This document shows, piece by piece, positions 1-8,935 of a stretch of 62,417 nucleotides of DNA. The stretch comes from a virus. A program made the translations under genes and the position numbers. The notes under the pieces are model-generated. The model saw only the letters and a list, made by a program, of their open reading frames with translations. It was not told the DNA's origin and did not search any database. Location of the stretch: the IMG/VR virus record IMGVR_UViG_3300047546_001836, positions 1-62,417 of that record. One strand, written 5' to 3'. Numbering within the stretch: the first letter of the stretch is position 1; every line of letters starts with the position of its first letter.

Positions 1-879
1 GATCAGGTAGGTGGGACGACGATTGCGCGGTATGTCTCTCTTGGTGCGGCGGAGTTCTCAACGCAGGAGAGCGTAGTGGTGAACGACCTCATGTCGGGTC
101 GTCACGCTGGTGGGACGAGTCTCATTCCTGGCATGGTGACATCAGGGTCGTATAACTTTGTGTATCCCTACGACAGCGACGGGAATCGGATTTACGGCGA
201 CACCATTGTGTATGGACGTCTGACGGTAGAGCAGACTACGTTGACGGGGACGATCTCTGTTGCGCTTCGTGGCACGACGGTAACTGGTACAGGCACGGCA
301 TTCCTCACAGAGCTTGAGGTTGGCTGCTTGATTCGGATCTCCTCTGGCTCGGAGCATCAATGGGCGCGGGTGCATTCGATTTCGTCGGACACTTCGCTGA
401 CGCTTCAGAGTGGGGCGCGTTTTCTTGCGTCGGCTTCTGCTGCCAAGCGAGGGGACTGGACGGTAACGCTCTACACGGACGGGGACGTGGCGTTCACGCA
501 TGAGGGGGAGGTCACGATCCATGCGCTTGAGGCGCGCTTTCCGCTCGACAACAATTTCATAGACTCTACGCAAGACCCGAGGCTTCAGCAGGTTGGGATC
601 TCATGGCGCGTCGTTCACCTCACCCAGGACGACTTCACCTATGACGCTGCATCTGGCCTGAGTACCGCCGACCTTGGTGTTACCCCTCCCGAGGCTGCTT
701 CCTTTCGAGGCGGCATGCTCGTCTTCGTGGACGGGGTCGTAGACACGAAGCGTGTTTACGATACACCAGACAGTGACGCTACTACGTTTCGCGAGTATCG
801 GATTCAGGAAAGTGAGATTTCCATCGCTGGAAACTTCGCTGACGGAGACCACTTCGTGTCCGTACACTTTCCGTATTAA
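1..879 (+). CDS. Tail fibre or other virion structural protein, 5' end outside window
   Basis: The frame is open from base 1 to the TAA at 877-879, giving 292 visible residues. The GTG at 76 has no convincing SD, and the sense codons before it read as ordinary protein (VGGTTIARYVSLGAAEF), so I treat the gene as truncated by the window edge. The protein is rich in Thr, Ser, Gly and Val with alternating beta-type patterns and ends in aromatic strand-like segments, as in phage fibre or baseplate-attached proteins. No enzymatic motif is visible. The next gene is also fibre-like. Structural role is an inference from composition and position. Confidence 0.6.
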   Translation, partial: DQVGGTTIARYVSLGAAEFSTQESVVVNDLMSGRHAGGTSLIPGMVTSGSYNFVYPYDSDGNRIYGDTIVYGRLTVEQTTLTGTISVALRGTTVTGTGTAFLTELEVGCLIRISSGSEHQWARVHSISSDTSLTLQSGARFLASASAAKRGDWTVTLYTDGDVAFTHEGEVTIHALEARFPLDNNFIDSTQDPRLQQVGISWRVVHLTQDDFTYDAASGLSTADLGVTPPEAASFRGGMLVFVDGVVDTKRVYDTPDSDATTFREYRIQESEISIAGNFADGDHFVSVHFPY

Positions 880-975
880 TGCGTTGATTTTAGATTCGTG
901 AAGCCTATCGAGGTCGGGTAAATTCCTCTTGTCAGAAAGAGAGAGATCTCCTATCAGAAGGGCAGGAGGTGTTTC

Positions 976-2052
976 ATGGGTGTGAATGCGGGCATGCTTC
1001 GCAAGACGGCGAAGCTGACATCGACGAGTGGGGCGTTGGACGTCGATCTGACGCAGACCTGGGAGTTTAGCGATCTGCGTGGCACGCTTGGTGCGGATCT
1101 TGCGGCTGGTGGGTTCAAGGTGACGGGCTTGGGAGCGCCTTCGTCGAACAACGATGCGGCCACCAAGACCTACGTCGACGGCTTGATTGCCACGACCCAG
1201 GCCATGATTGCTGGCTTGGCGCAGAAGGACGACGCGTTGTATGCGACGACGGCGAACCTTGCGGCGACCTACAGCAACGGCTCCTCTGGCGTTGGTGCGA
1301 CGTTGACGGGTTCGAGCAACGGGGCGATCTCCGTGGACGGTGGTTCTCCGACCGTGGGGGATCGTATTCTGGTGAAGAACCAGACGACAGGGGCGCAGAA
1401 TGGCGTCTACGTGGTGACGACGGTTGGGGACGGGTCGAACCCCTTCGTGCTGACTCGTGCGGTGGATGCGGACTCTGCGTCGGATCTCTCCTCGATGCTG
1501 ATCTCTGTGGCGCTTGGCAGCACCAATGCGGACACGACGTGGTATCTGGCAACAACAGTCTCAACGCTTGGGACGACCTCGCTGAGCTACTCAGCCTTTG
1601 GTGGGGTGTCGTACACCGCTGGCGTGGGTATCACCCTCTCGGGGGGTGAGTTCTCTGCGAAGGTGGACAACTCGACGATCTACACCAACGGGAGCGACCA
1701 GCTCGCGCTGAAGGATCTCGGGACGACCCCGGCGAAGCTGTCGTGGAAGTGGGCGGAGAAGGAGTTTACGGACGCGGCGGCTTCTGCCTCCGTCTCTGGC
1801 GGTGTCTCTACCTTCACGCTGAACACCTCGATCAACTCCGCTGCGATGCAGCGTCATGGCTCCTTGGTGCAGATCATGACGGACGGGCTTCGTGCGGACT
1901 TCAATGGCGTGGCCTTCAAGCAGGTGGCGATCACGCCTGCGGCGGCTGGTGAGTTCCAGCTCACGGGGTCTTCTCTGAAGATCTACGGCGACTGGTCGAC
2001 CGCGCCTGCGAACACGCACCTGTTCATCGCGCATCCGGTGGACAACGCCTGA
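976..2052 (+). CDS. Tail fibre-like protein
   Basis: This 358-residue protein starts at an ATG preceded by a strong SD (AGGAGGT at 966-972). The middle carries GDRILVKNQTTGAQNGVY, a segment typical of tail-fibre and virion proteins of many large phages, embedded in Gly/Thr/Ser-rich beta sequence. The N-terminal third contains NNDAATKTYVDG, also common at the start of phage fibre shaft regions. It follows another structural gene and is closed by an intrinsic terminator, so it probably ends a tail-fibre operon. Receptor binding is inferred, not shown. Confidence 0.7.
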   Translation: MGVNAGMLRKTAKLTSTSGALDVDLTQTWEFSDLRGTLGADLAAGGFKVTGLGAPSSNNDAATKTYVDGLIATTQAMIAGLAQKDDALYATTANLAATYSNGSSGVGATLTGSSNGAISVDGGSPTVGDRILVKNQTTGAQNGVYVVTTVGDGSNPFVLTRAVDADSASDLSSMLISVALGSTNADTTWYLATTVSTLGTTSLSYSAFGGVSYTAGVGITLSGGEFSAKVDNSTIYTNGSDQLALKDLGTTPAKLSWKWAEKEFTDAAASASVSGGVSTFTLNTSINSAAMQRHGSLVQIMTDGLRADFNGVAFKQVAITPAAAGEFQLTGSSLKIYGDWSTAPANTHLFIAHPVDNA

Positions 2053-2068
2053 TCGGCTGAGAGGGTGA

Positions 2069-2098
2069 GGGCTACCCCTGCGGGGGTGGCCCTTTTTT
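2069..2098 (+). terminator. Rho-independent terminator after fibre gene
   Basis: A GC-rich hairpin (GGGCTACCCC paired with GGGGTGGCCC, one G-U pair, short TGCG-type loop) is followed by six T residues. It lies 17 bases after the stop codon of the fibre gene. Confidence 0.85.
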
Positions 2099-2136
2099 CG
2101 TTCCTGGGCTAAGAACTTCGCTCACGGGAGCGAATC

Positions 2137-2391
2137 ATGAGCAAGAAGCTGGTGGTGGTCGGGATCACGGGCGAGAGTGCCAACATCACGGGGCGTTCGT
2201 GCATGCTTGGTGGAGGCTGCACGCACTTCCTCGACGAGGGGGTCTCCTGGCTGACGATCTCTTCTCCTCGCACCAAGAGCGGAGAGCCTATCATTGTCGA
2301 GGGGTTGCCCATGACCAGCATCACCCTTCGAATGGCGGACGTCGTCTTCACCGCATGTGCCAACGAAGTCGAATTCGTTGAGGCGGCATGA
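2137..2391 (+). CDS. Small protein of unknown function
   Basis: An 84-residue protein with an ATG start and a GGGAGCGA SD-like sequence. It has a hydrophobic N-terminus (KKLVVVGI) and alternating strand-like patterns. I do not recognise it. Its last codons contain the dispersed palindrome (AACGAAGTCGAATTCGTT, 2362-2379), read as NEVEFV. Its ATGA overlap with the next gene indicates translational coupling. A CTAAGA box lies 23 bases upstream of the start. It opens the operon leading to the terminase. Confidence 0.6.
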   Translation: MSKKLVVVGITGESANITGRSCMLGGGCTHFLDEGVSWLTISSPRTKSGEPIIVEGLPMTSITLRMADVVFTACANEVEFVEAA

Positions 2392-2642
2392 AGGCGTCCT
2401 TGGTGGCGCTCCGTGTGGAGCGACCGGAGCAGGCGGCGAAGCGGGTGAACGACCGGGTGTACGACCACCACATTGTGCATGGGCAGCTCATTCACATTCG
2501 GCGGGGTTGGATTCGGATCAACGGGGTGGCGAATGACGACGGGTCGCCCTTCTGTATCAACGGCACGGCGGTTTCTTCGTATGAGGCTCGCTTGAGCGAC
2601 ATTCAATTTATCGCGCACTACGAAATCCTCGACAGGAAGTGA
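2388..2642 (+). CDS. Small protein of unknown function, coupled to previous gene
   Basis: An 84-residue protein that starts within the stop codon of the preceding gene (ATGA overlap). The sequence is basic at the N-terminus and has strand-like HIVHGQLIHIRRGWIRI in the middle. No family is recognised. It has the same length as its upstream neighbour, so the pair may act together, but I see no clear sequence similarity between them. Four bases separate it from the gene before the terminase. Confidence 0.6.
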   Translation: MKASLVALRVERPEQAAKRVNDRVYDHHIVHGQLIHIRRGWIRINGVANDDGSPFCINGTAVSSYEARLSDIQFIAHYEILDRK

Positions 2643-2646
2643 GGCC

Positions 2647-3303
2647 ATGCCCAGGAAGGCACCAACAGAGCTTCCCGTCCCCGTAGAGGTGCCAGAGATT
2701 CATCCGATCTCGATGAATCACCAGCTTTTTCAGCGGCTTCCTTGCTACGAGCAGATCCTTGCCCGGATCAAGGGGGGCTACGCGATCAATAGCGTTCGGT
2801 CGTTCATTCAGGACGATCATCGGATCTGGCTGGACGTCCCTCCGCAAGAGGTGATTCGGCGTGTGACTTCGCTTCGTGCGGAGCTTGCGAAGATCGACAT
2901 TGTGGAGCCATTTCTTCCTGGGCATGTGGAGGCTGCTGCCAAGGTCGTTGAGAATCGCATCGATGCGATTGAGGAGATGGCGGAGCTAATTCGGATTCAG
3001 AAGAAGCGAATTCAGAAGGGGATTGAGTTCGAGGAGCGTCTCCCGGTGACGAATCGCTACACGGGGATGGAGCTTCGAATTCAGAAGGAGTTGATCTCGA
3101 CGTATTTTGAGATGACGAAGAAGATCGTTCCGTCGACGGTGGCGGAGCCGACAGCACCAAGTGCGGGCGCTCCTCTCCGTCCGCCTCCTACGACGAAGCA
3201 GCTCTCGCAGCAGCAGCTCTCGCAAGTCCTTCGTGCGTTCAATGCTGTGGTGGCTGCGACCACCAAGAAGACGGGAGAGGAAGAGCCGAAGGAGGGCAAG
3301 TGA
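2647..3303 (+). CDS. Putative terminase small subunit or terminase partner
   Basis: A 218-residue, mainly helical protein with a charged central helix (residues about 85-140, rich in I, E, K and R) and a Pro/Ala/Gln-rich C-terminal tail. Its GTGA junction overlaps the start of the large terminase by four bases, the usual place of the small, DNA-recognising subunit. No HTH can be assigned with certainty and no diagnostic motif is visible, so the call rests on position, size and helical composition. A head-assembly or unrelated accessory protein is the alternative. Confidence 0.45.
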   Translation: MPRKAPTELPVPVEVPEIHPISMNHQLFQRLPCYEQILARIKGGYAINSVRSFIQDDHRIWLDVPPQEVIRRVTSLRAELAKIDIVEPFLPGHVEAAAKVVENRIDAIEEMAELIRIQKKRIQKGIEFEERLPVTNRYTGMELRIQKELISTYFEMTKKIVPSTVAEPTAPSAGAPLRPPPTTKQLSQQQLSQVLRAFNAVVAATTKKTGEEEPKEGK

Positions 3304-5585
3304 TACGGAATCGCGGTGGGCGTTCGCATCACATTCGCACCAAGGAGGAGGAGGCTGCGCTCATCGAGGACTCCATAGCCTCACTCAAGCCCGAGCAGCG
3401 GAGGCTCTTCCTTCGAATGATCCAAGAGGCGGCGATAGGCTCGAACAGCACCTACCAAGCGATCTCGCGTGCGGTCTTTGATCGGGAGCCGGTAGATATA
3501 CGAACCTTCGTGCAAGATCCATACTTTCTCGGGAAATCGTGCGAGTCGCTTTACGAGCCGCTGAAGGACGAGCTGGATCGAATCTTCGAGGCGGATCGGT
3601 ACATTGACATTATCCTGACAGGGTCGACGGGTTGGGGAAAGACCTTCCTTGGGTCGATCATCTTCTGTCGGCAGCTCTACGAGCTTTCGTGTATGCGTTC
3701 CCCGCAGTCTGCGCTTGGGATTGCGCCTACTTCCAACATATACCTCTTCTGCATGTCGAAGAGCTTGCACCTTGCAAAGAGCGTCGTGCTTGGCAAGGTG
3801 ATGGAGAAGATCAGCAGCTCGCCCTACTTCAAGAAGGAGTTTCCCTGGACGGAGAGGGCGGACGGGATTCGCTTTCCGAAGAGCATTATTGTAGAGATTG
3901 GCTCCGTCAACTCTGAGCGTGCGCTGGGTCTTGACGTCGTTGGCTTCCTCATGGACGAGACGAACTTCATGGGACGCCGGAAGAAGCCTGTCATTCAGTC
4001 CCCTGGGCAGACGATGACGGCGGCGAATTTCGATCTTGCGGAGCGTGTGTATGTCACGCTCACGAATCGTATCAAGAGCCGTTTCCTCTCTGGGGGCAAG
4101 GTGCCGATGAAGACGGTACTGATGTCCTCGAAGACGACTTCGAATTCGTTCTCGGCGCGTCGCGTGAACGAGCGAAAGAACGATCCGACCACCTACGTGG
4201 TTGACAAGGCGACGTGGGACGTCAAGCCTGCCGAGAGCTTCAGTGGCAAGTACTTCCGAGTCTTGGTGGGGCAGGGGTCGACACGCTCTCGCATTCTGGC
4301 CCCGAAGGAGGAGGTGCATCCATCGGCACTTCGGGACGGGAGTACGATCATCAACGTCCCGTTTGAGTACGTCAAGGAGTTTCAGATCAACCTCGTGTCG
4401 AGCATTCAGGACGTTGCTGGCATGGCTACGGACGCTGTGGCGTCCTTCTTGACGATTCAAGCGTGCTTGTACCGTCCTACGATCCGTCCAGAGCTGAAGC
4501 ATCCCTTCTCGAGCGAGACTTGGATTCTTCAGAGCAAGCTACTCCCGCTTTGGGACGTCTTGTGTGAGCGAAAGAAGATCAAGGTTGGCATGGGGCATCA
4601 TGAGTATCGTTGGGTTCCGCGTCGTCACCCTGACTCGGTTCGTGTGATCCATGTCGATCAGTCGTTGGCGCGAGACGGGCTTGGGATCAGCATGGGGCAT
4701 ACGACGCGCTTGGTGCAGGTCGAGCGGCGTTCGCCTGACTTTGCGGAGACCTACTTCGAGTCAGCGCCTGAGATCGAGATCGACTTCGTCTTGAGGGTGA
4801 AGCCTCCGAGCGGAGAGTACATCCTGCTTCAAGAGATTCGGGCGTTGATTTACGCGCTTCGGGATCATGGCTTCGAGATAGCGTTGACGACGTTGGACAA
4901 GTATCAGTCAGCGGACGGAATCCAGATCCTTCGTGACAATGGGATACCGGCGAACCTCCTCTCGGTGGACGACGGGACGGAGGCGTATGAGGCGCTTCGA
5001 AACGCGCTCATGGAGGGGCGTGTTCGGATGTACGAGTACGAACCCTTCCTGACCGAGATGAAGCAGCTCGAGTACGACCCGCTGTCGCGGAAGGTGGATC
5101 ACCCGCTTGGTGGATCGAAGGACACGTCTGACGCTGTGGCTGGCGTGGTGACGAACCTTGAATTGATGGCCCTTCGGCAGGCGTCGTACATTGATTCGGA
5201 CTTGGTGCATGGGGGGGCGGATCTCGAGGACACGCATTGGGTCACGCAGGACTCGATCAATCCTCGAGCGCCGTTCCGGCACCAAAACGTGGAGCTACGT
5301 CACCTTCGTGGTGCTGCCCCTGAGCCTGATCCGATCCTAACGCAGAAGGCGATTGAGGCTGCTCGGGAGTATCCGAATGGCACCACAGAGGAGGACGGGT
5401 TGGAGTGGGTTTCCCCTTCGAAGACCCCCGAGAACTGGCGAGAGTGGGACGGGGGCGGCATGACGGAGCTGGATCGGCGCGAGTACGCCCCTGTAGAGCG
5501 GCTCAACGACGCGGGGCTTGAGACGAAGAAGGGGACGAGCGACGCGAACCCGGACGTCCCCGCCCCTCCCTTCATCATGGGCTGA
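3300..5585 (+). CDS. terL: Large terminase (DNA-packaging ATPase and nuclease)
   Basis: The packaging motor pumps DNA into the prohead by ATP hydrolysis and cuts the concatemer. Of 761 residues, about 108-117 hold the Walker A-like TGSTGWGKT and about 212-222 the Walker B strand VVGFLMDETNF. The C-terminal half has RNase H-like nuclease features: an Asp after a beta strand (IHVDQSLARDG, about residue 450) and GGSKDTSDAVAG (about 605-615) with the metal-binding Asp pair. It starts at GTG overlapping the previous stop, with GGAGGG as SD. It is longer than the usual 500-600 residues, mainly through a C-terminal extension. The dispersed palindrome follows its stop codon. Confidence 0.9.
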   Translation: MIRNRGGRSHHIRTKEEEAALIEDSIASLKPEQRRLFLRMIQEAAIGSNSTYQAISRAVFDREPVDIRTFVQDPYFLGKSCESLYEPLKDELDRIFEADRYIDIILTGSTGWGKTFLGSIIFCRQLYELSCMRSPQSALGIAPTSNIYLFCMSKSLHLAKSVVLGKVMEKISSSPYFKKEFPWTERADGIRFPKSIIVEIGSVNSERALGLDVVGFLMDETNFMGRRKKPVIQSPGQTMTAANFDLAERVYVTLTNRIKSRFLSGGKVPMKTVLMSSKTTSNSFSARRVNERKNDPTTYVVDKATWDVKPAESFSGKYFRVLVGQGSTRSRILAPKEEVHPSALRDGSTIINVPFEYVKEFQINLVSSIQDVAGMATDAVASFLTIQACLYRPTIRPELKHPFSSETWILQSKLLPLWDVLCERKKIKVGMGHHEYRWVPRRHPDSVRVIHVDQSLARDGLGISMGHTTRLVQVERRSPDFAETYFESAPEIEIDFVLRVKPPSGEYILLQEIRALIYALRDHGFEIALTTLDKYQSADGIQILRDNGIPANLLSVDDGTEAYEALRNALMEGRVRMYEYEPFLTEMKQLEYDPLSRKVDHPLGGSKDTSDAVAGVVTNLELMALRQASYIDSDLVHGGADLEDTHWVTQDSINPRAPFRHQNVELRHLRGAAPEPDPILTQKAIEAAREYPNGTTEEDGLEWVSPSKTPENWREWDGGGMTELDRREYAPVERLNDAGLETKKGTSDANPDVPAPPFIMG

Positions 5586-5587
5586 AG

Positions 5588-5603
5588 ACGAATTCGAATT
5601 CGT
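5588..5603. repeat. Dispersed palindrome, terminase junction copy
   Basis: Perfect 16-base palindrome ACGAATTCGAATTCGT two bases after the terminase stop codon. It is one of about 30 copies of the CGAAKTCGAMTTCG family in the window. Confidence 0.8.
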
Positions 5604-5648
5604 TTGCCCACCAAGGAGGAATCGAACAAGGGAGCGAGAGGGAACCCG

Positions 5649-6143
5649 ATGGACAGCTACTTCATTCGCGTCAACCGCCTTCCTGGCTCCGTCCGCACCG
5701 TCCTTGCGCCGATCACGCGCATGGTGCTTGGCTTTCACCCCTGGCAGAACAATTCCGACTTCATTCCTGACTGGAATTGGAAGTCGAAGGAGACGGGGGA
5801 GCAAGAGCGGAGGATTCCCCTGCATCGTCCTGCAGGCTACCAGCTTGGCTTGTGGATTCTCGCGTTGATCCTTTGCGAGACGGACATCGACGAGATCGAG
5901 GCGGAGACCTCGTTGAGCTTGGAGTACTACACGCTCATTCCCGAGGACGAGGACTACGACCCCGAGTGCGCGGGGTGGCAATTGGTAATCCACCAAGACC
6001 CGCTCGACACGCGCTACGTCCCCCTCCCGTGGCTAACGCTCGCCCCGGACGATCCGATGCCGAAGACGCTGCTCTCCGCGATTCGGATCGCGCTCTCGAA
6101 CGCTCGGGATCGCGGCTTGGTGGCTCCCTCCGAAGGCACATGA
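5649..6143 (+). CDS. Unknown protein after terminase
   Basis: A 164-residue protein. I start it at ATG 5649 after the AGAGGG sequence; a TTG at 5604 in the same frame would place the AAGGAGG sequence inside the gene. It contains a hydrophobic helix (GLWILALILC) and an acidic stretch (EDEDYDPE). No family recognised. It lies between the terminase and a DNA methyltransferase and has 38 bases to the next start. Confidence 0.6.
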   Translation: MDSYFIRVNRLPGSVRTVLAPITRMVLGFHPWQNNSDFIPDWNWKSKETGEQERRIPLHRPAGYQLGLWILALILCETDIDEIEAETSLSLEYYTLIPEDEDYDPECAGWQLVIHQDPLDTRYVPLPWLTLAPDDPMPKTLLSAIRIALSNARDRGLVAPSEGT

Positions 6144-6181
6144 CCCGATCCTGTGATAGATCGCCCTATCACGGAGCGTTC

Positions 6182-7618
6182 ATGATTCCCAGGATACACA
6201 TTGGTGATTCCCTCGCGTACCTTCGCCAAATCCCCGACAACTACTACCACGCCATTGTGACGGATGCTCCGTATGGTCTCTCCTCTGCGGAGGAGCAGGA
6301 GCGGATGCAGCGTCAGGTGCTTCTGGAGTGGAGCGAGTGGCTTCGCTTGGTGCTGGAGGCGGAGGCTCGAGGGGAGCGGTACACGGGGCCAGCGACGCGC
6401 ACCAAGCCTAAGAGCGGGATCGGGGGGAAGGAGTGGGATGCCTGGGTGCCTGGGCCAGATTTCTGGTACGAGTGCTTTCGCGTCCTTCGTCCTGGGGGCT
6501 ACCTGCTGACCTTCTCTGGGACGCGCACGTTCGACCTCATGGGGATGGCGCTTCGTCTTGCGGGATTCCAGCAGCGCGGCATGATCACTTGGCACTACGC
6601 GACCGGGATGCCTCGGGGTCTCAATATAGGGCTTGCCATCGACGACCACCTTGGTGTCAGCTCCCGTGAGGGGGAGCTGTCGAATCGGGGGGCTGGAAGG
6701 GATCACACCAAGCTGCTCAATCCTACGGCGAGCGTAGGATACGGGGACGGGGAGAGTCGCGTCTTCCGTCGCCTTCACCCCGCTTCTGAGGAGGGCAAGC
6801 GTTTCGAGGATTGGCATTCAGGGCTGAAGCCTGCGACCGAGCCGATCTCAGTGGTGCAGAAGCCGATCAGTGAGGCGACCATTGCGGAGAACATGCTGAA
6901 GTGGGGGACGGGGGGCTTCAACATCAAGTCCTGCCGGATCGGCTCCGAGGGGGCGCGAGTGACGGCTTCAGGGAAGCGCAAGCTGCTCGATTCGAACGCG
7001 CATGGGGAGTATCGCTCGCTTCCTGCTCAGAGCTACGACATGGGGCGGTTTCCGGCGAACGTGGTCATGACGCACGCATTCGAATGCACCTCCACCAAGT
7101 GCGTCGTGGGCTGTCCTGTGCTTGCGATGCATGGGCAGGTCGACCCGTTCGCTGATCCGCTCTCGGCGGAGAGCATGCGCTTCAACAACCACCAATGGAC
7201 GGATCACGACGGCTTCGTCTACTGCCCGAAGCCGACCCTGGAGGAGAAGGATCTGGGTTTGCAGCATCTGCCCCCGCTCAAGGTCTTCGACAATTCGGAC
7301 GGCACCAAGACCGAGCGTTGGAATCCGCATGTCTCTGTGAAGCCTGTGGAGCTGATGCGTTGGTGCCTGAACCTCATCACGGCCCCCGGTGGCGAGATCC
7401 TCGATCCGTTTGCAGGCTCTGGCACCACGGGCGTGGCTGCCGTCCTGAATCGCCAGTCGATCACCCTCATTGAGCGAGATCCCGCGATGGAGTCCGTCAT
7501 TTACGGTCGGTGCGACTACGCCTCCCGTGAGGTTCAGGGGCTTCCGCAGCGGCCCCGCTACGACGAAGCCACGAAGCCGAAGCCTCGTCAAGCGCAGGTC
7601 GGACTCTTTGGTGAGTGA
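6182..7618 (+). CDS. DNA methyltransferase, beta class (N6-adenine or N4-cytosine)
   Basis: It transfers a methyl group from S-adenosylmethionine to an exocyclic amino group in DNA. The 478-residue protein has catalytic motif IV near the N-terminus as DAPYG (residues 28-32; the usual form is D/N-P-P-Y/F) and the SAM-binding motif I near the C-terminus as ILDPFAGSGTTG, preceded by HVSVKPVELMRW. This order is that of beta-class enzymes. A Cys-containing middle segment (FECTSTKC, VGCP, YCPKP) is shared with phage modification methylases. The Ala in place of the first Pro in motif IV is unusual. I chose ATG 6182 with ACGGAG upstream; the frame is open further upstream but that overlaps the previous gene. 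It likely protects phage DNA or marks it for regulation. Target unknown. Confidence 0.85.
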   Translation: MIPRIHIGDSLAYLRQIPDNYYHAIVTDAPYGLSSAEEQERMQRQVLLEWSEWLRLVLEAEARGERYTGPATRTKPKSGIGGKEWDAWVPGPDFWYECFRVLRPGGYLLTFSGTRTFDLMGMALRLAGFQQRGMITWHYATGMPRGLNIGLAIDDHLGVSSREGELSNRGAGRDHTKLLNPTASVGYGDGESRVFRRLHPASEEGKRFEDWHSGLKPATEPISVVQKPISEATIAENMLKWGTGGFNIKSCRIGSEGARVTASGKRKLLDSNAHGEYRSLPAQSYDMGRFPANVVMTHAFECTSTKCVVGCPVLAMHGQVDPFADPLSAESMRFNNHQWTDHDGFVYCPKPTLEEKDLGLQHLPPLKVFDNSDGTKTERWNPHVSVKPVELMRWCLNLITAPGGEILDPFAGSGTTGVAAVLNRQSITLIERDPAMESVIYGRCDYASREVQGLPQRPRYDEATKPKPRQAQVGLFGE

Positions 7619-7656
7619 TTGCAAACAGCCTGCAAAGTCTTCGGTTAGACTATGGC

Positions 7657-7971
7657 ATGGCTTCTTCCGAGACCGATCCGCTGTTTGACGACATGGCTCG
7701 TGGGGGGCTTGTGGATGTCACCACCAAACCACTTGGGTACAATCAGCGGACGGCGCTTCAGCGCGTGGCTTCACGGGGAGAGGTTGCGCTGATCTCGGCT
7801 GGCTACAACGACGGGTTCAATGATCGGTCGACGTACTTCTCTCTCGAGCGTCGTGGCTTGGTGCGGATCGAAGAGCGTCCTTCGTCTTCTGGCCCGCGCA
7901 AGATCGAGTGGGCGATCCTGACTGAGCGGGGTCGTCTCTGGCTTGAAGAGAACCAGGGAAAGAAACGCTAA
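7657..7971 (+). CDS. Winged-helix DNA-binding protein (putative regulator)
   Basis: A 104-residue protein ending in a winged-helix pattern: TYFSLERRGLVRIEE followed by a wing and AILTERGRLWLEE. This resembles the MarR/PadR type of fold. A GTG at 7615 overlapping the methyltransferase stop would add 14 residues, but neither start has an SD. The ATG at 7657 sits five bases after TAGACT, a TANNNT hexamer, which fits leaderless initiation. It lies between the methyltransferase and the ParB-like gene, so a regulatory role for that cluster is likely. DNA binding is inferred from pattern only. Confidence 0.6.
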   Translation: MASSETDPLFDDMARGGLVDVTTKPLGYNQRTALQRVASRGEVALISAGYNDGFNDRSTYFSLERRGLVRIEERPSSSGPRKIEWAILTERGRLWLEENQGKKR

Positions 7972-7980
7972 GGAGCAGGC

Positions 7981-8904
7981 ATGTCCGACGTCATGTATCC
8001 GCAAGAAGCTCTGGCAACGACGGCAGCGAAGTCGACTTCGTCGCACCATACGCTCGACTTCAATCCTGCTCTTGAGATCGCCAAGATCGAGAAGAATCCC
8101 CTGAATCCGAACACGATGAACGAGCGTGAGTTCGCTCGCTTGGTGAAGGAGATTCAAGAGGTTGGGATGATCGCCCCTATTCAGGTATGGCCGACCCCAC
8201 ATGGGACGTTCCAGCTCATTGGTGGCGAGCATCGCATGCGTGCGTGCGCTTCGCTTGGCCACACGACCATACCCGCCATGATCATTCACGATCCCAAGAT
8301 CGCGGGCAACGACCAAGCCTGCAAGGATCTTCGCAACCTGATCACCATGAGGCTCAACCTCATCCACGGCAGGGTGAGTCCCGAGAAATTCTCGAAGCTC
8401 TACATGGATCTGATCCTTCGCCACCCGGCGGAGCTTCTTCAGGAGGCAATGGGCATCACCGACGACAAGTCGTATGAAAAGCTCCTGTCGTCTGCTCGGC
8501 TCTCCGTAAAGCAAGCCCTGGACAGCGTAGACAAGCAGACTCGAAGCAAGAAGCTCCAAGAGTTCGACAAAGCCGCTTCAGGGGCCAAGACCCCCGAGGA
8601 TCTGAGCAACATCATCTCGAAGGTGTTCACGACGGACGGCAATGAGCTTGGCTCGCACTTCTTGGTGTTCTCCTACGGGGGCAAGGATCATATTTACGTC
8701 AACGTGGCTTCCGAGGAGCGATTCGCCTTCTTACATGAGAAGCTGCGGGGATTCAAGGAGAATGGGATCGAGCCTGCGGACGTCCTTCTCGATCTCTTGA
8801 ATGGGTACGTTCCTTCGGCTGCGCTCATGCAGGATACGGCACCAGAAGATCCGCCCCCGCCTCCTGCGGACGAATCCTGTCAAGAAGAAGTCAAGACGGC
8901 CTAA
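7981..8904 (+). CDS. ParB-like nuclease/CTPase-domain protein
   Basis: A 307-residue protein with the ParB N-terminal signature: LVKEIQEVGMIAPIQV, then GGEHRMRACASLGH at about residues 80-93. This fold binds CTP in chromosome-partition ParB and acts as a nuclease in some relatives. A helical middle (about 120-190) could hold the DNA-binding region. The C-terminus is Pro/Glu-rich. Its first 20 codons contain the palindrome CGAAGTCGACTTCG (8027-8040), read as AKSTSS. It is grouped with a methyltransferase and winged-helix gene. Possible roles are plasmid-like partition, gene regulation or DNA nicking. ParB-like domains are frequent in phages without partition. Confidence 0.8.
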   Translation: MSDVMYPQEALATTAAKSTSSHHTLDFNPALEIAKIEKNPLNPNTMNEREFARLVKEIQEVGMIAPIQVWPTPHGTFQLIGGEHRMRACASLGHTTIPAMIIHDPKIAGNDQACKDLRNLITMRLNLIHGRVSPEKFSKLYMDLILRHPAELLQEAMGITDDKSYEKLLSSARLSVKQALDSVDKQTRSKKLQEFDKAASGAKTPEDLSNIISKVFTTDGNELGSHFLVFSYGGKDHIYVNVASEERFAFLHEKLRGFKENGIEPADVLLDLLNGYVPSAALMQDTAPEDPPPPPADESCQEEVKTA

Positions 8905-8935
8905 GGGGTCTGGCAAGCCATGAGGCTGGGGATAC

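Noticed and set aside
3381-4502. 373-codon minus-strand frame opposite the terminase
   Set aside because: No SD and Arg/His-rich shadow composition opposite a gene with clear Walker and nuclease motifs.
5777-6181. N-terminal extension of the methyltransferase frame
   Set aside because: Arg/Asp-rich out-of-frame shadow of the gene at 5649; the SD-supported ATG is 6182 and motif IV follows it at normal distance.
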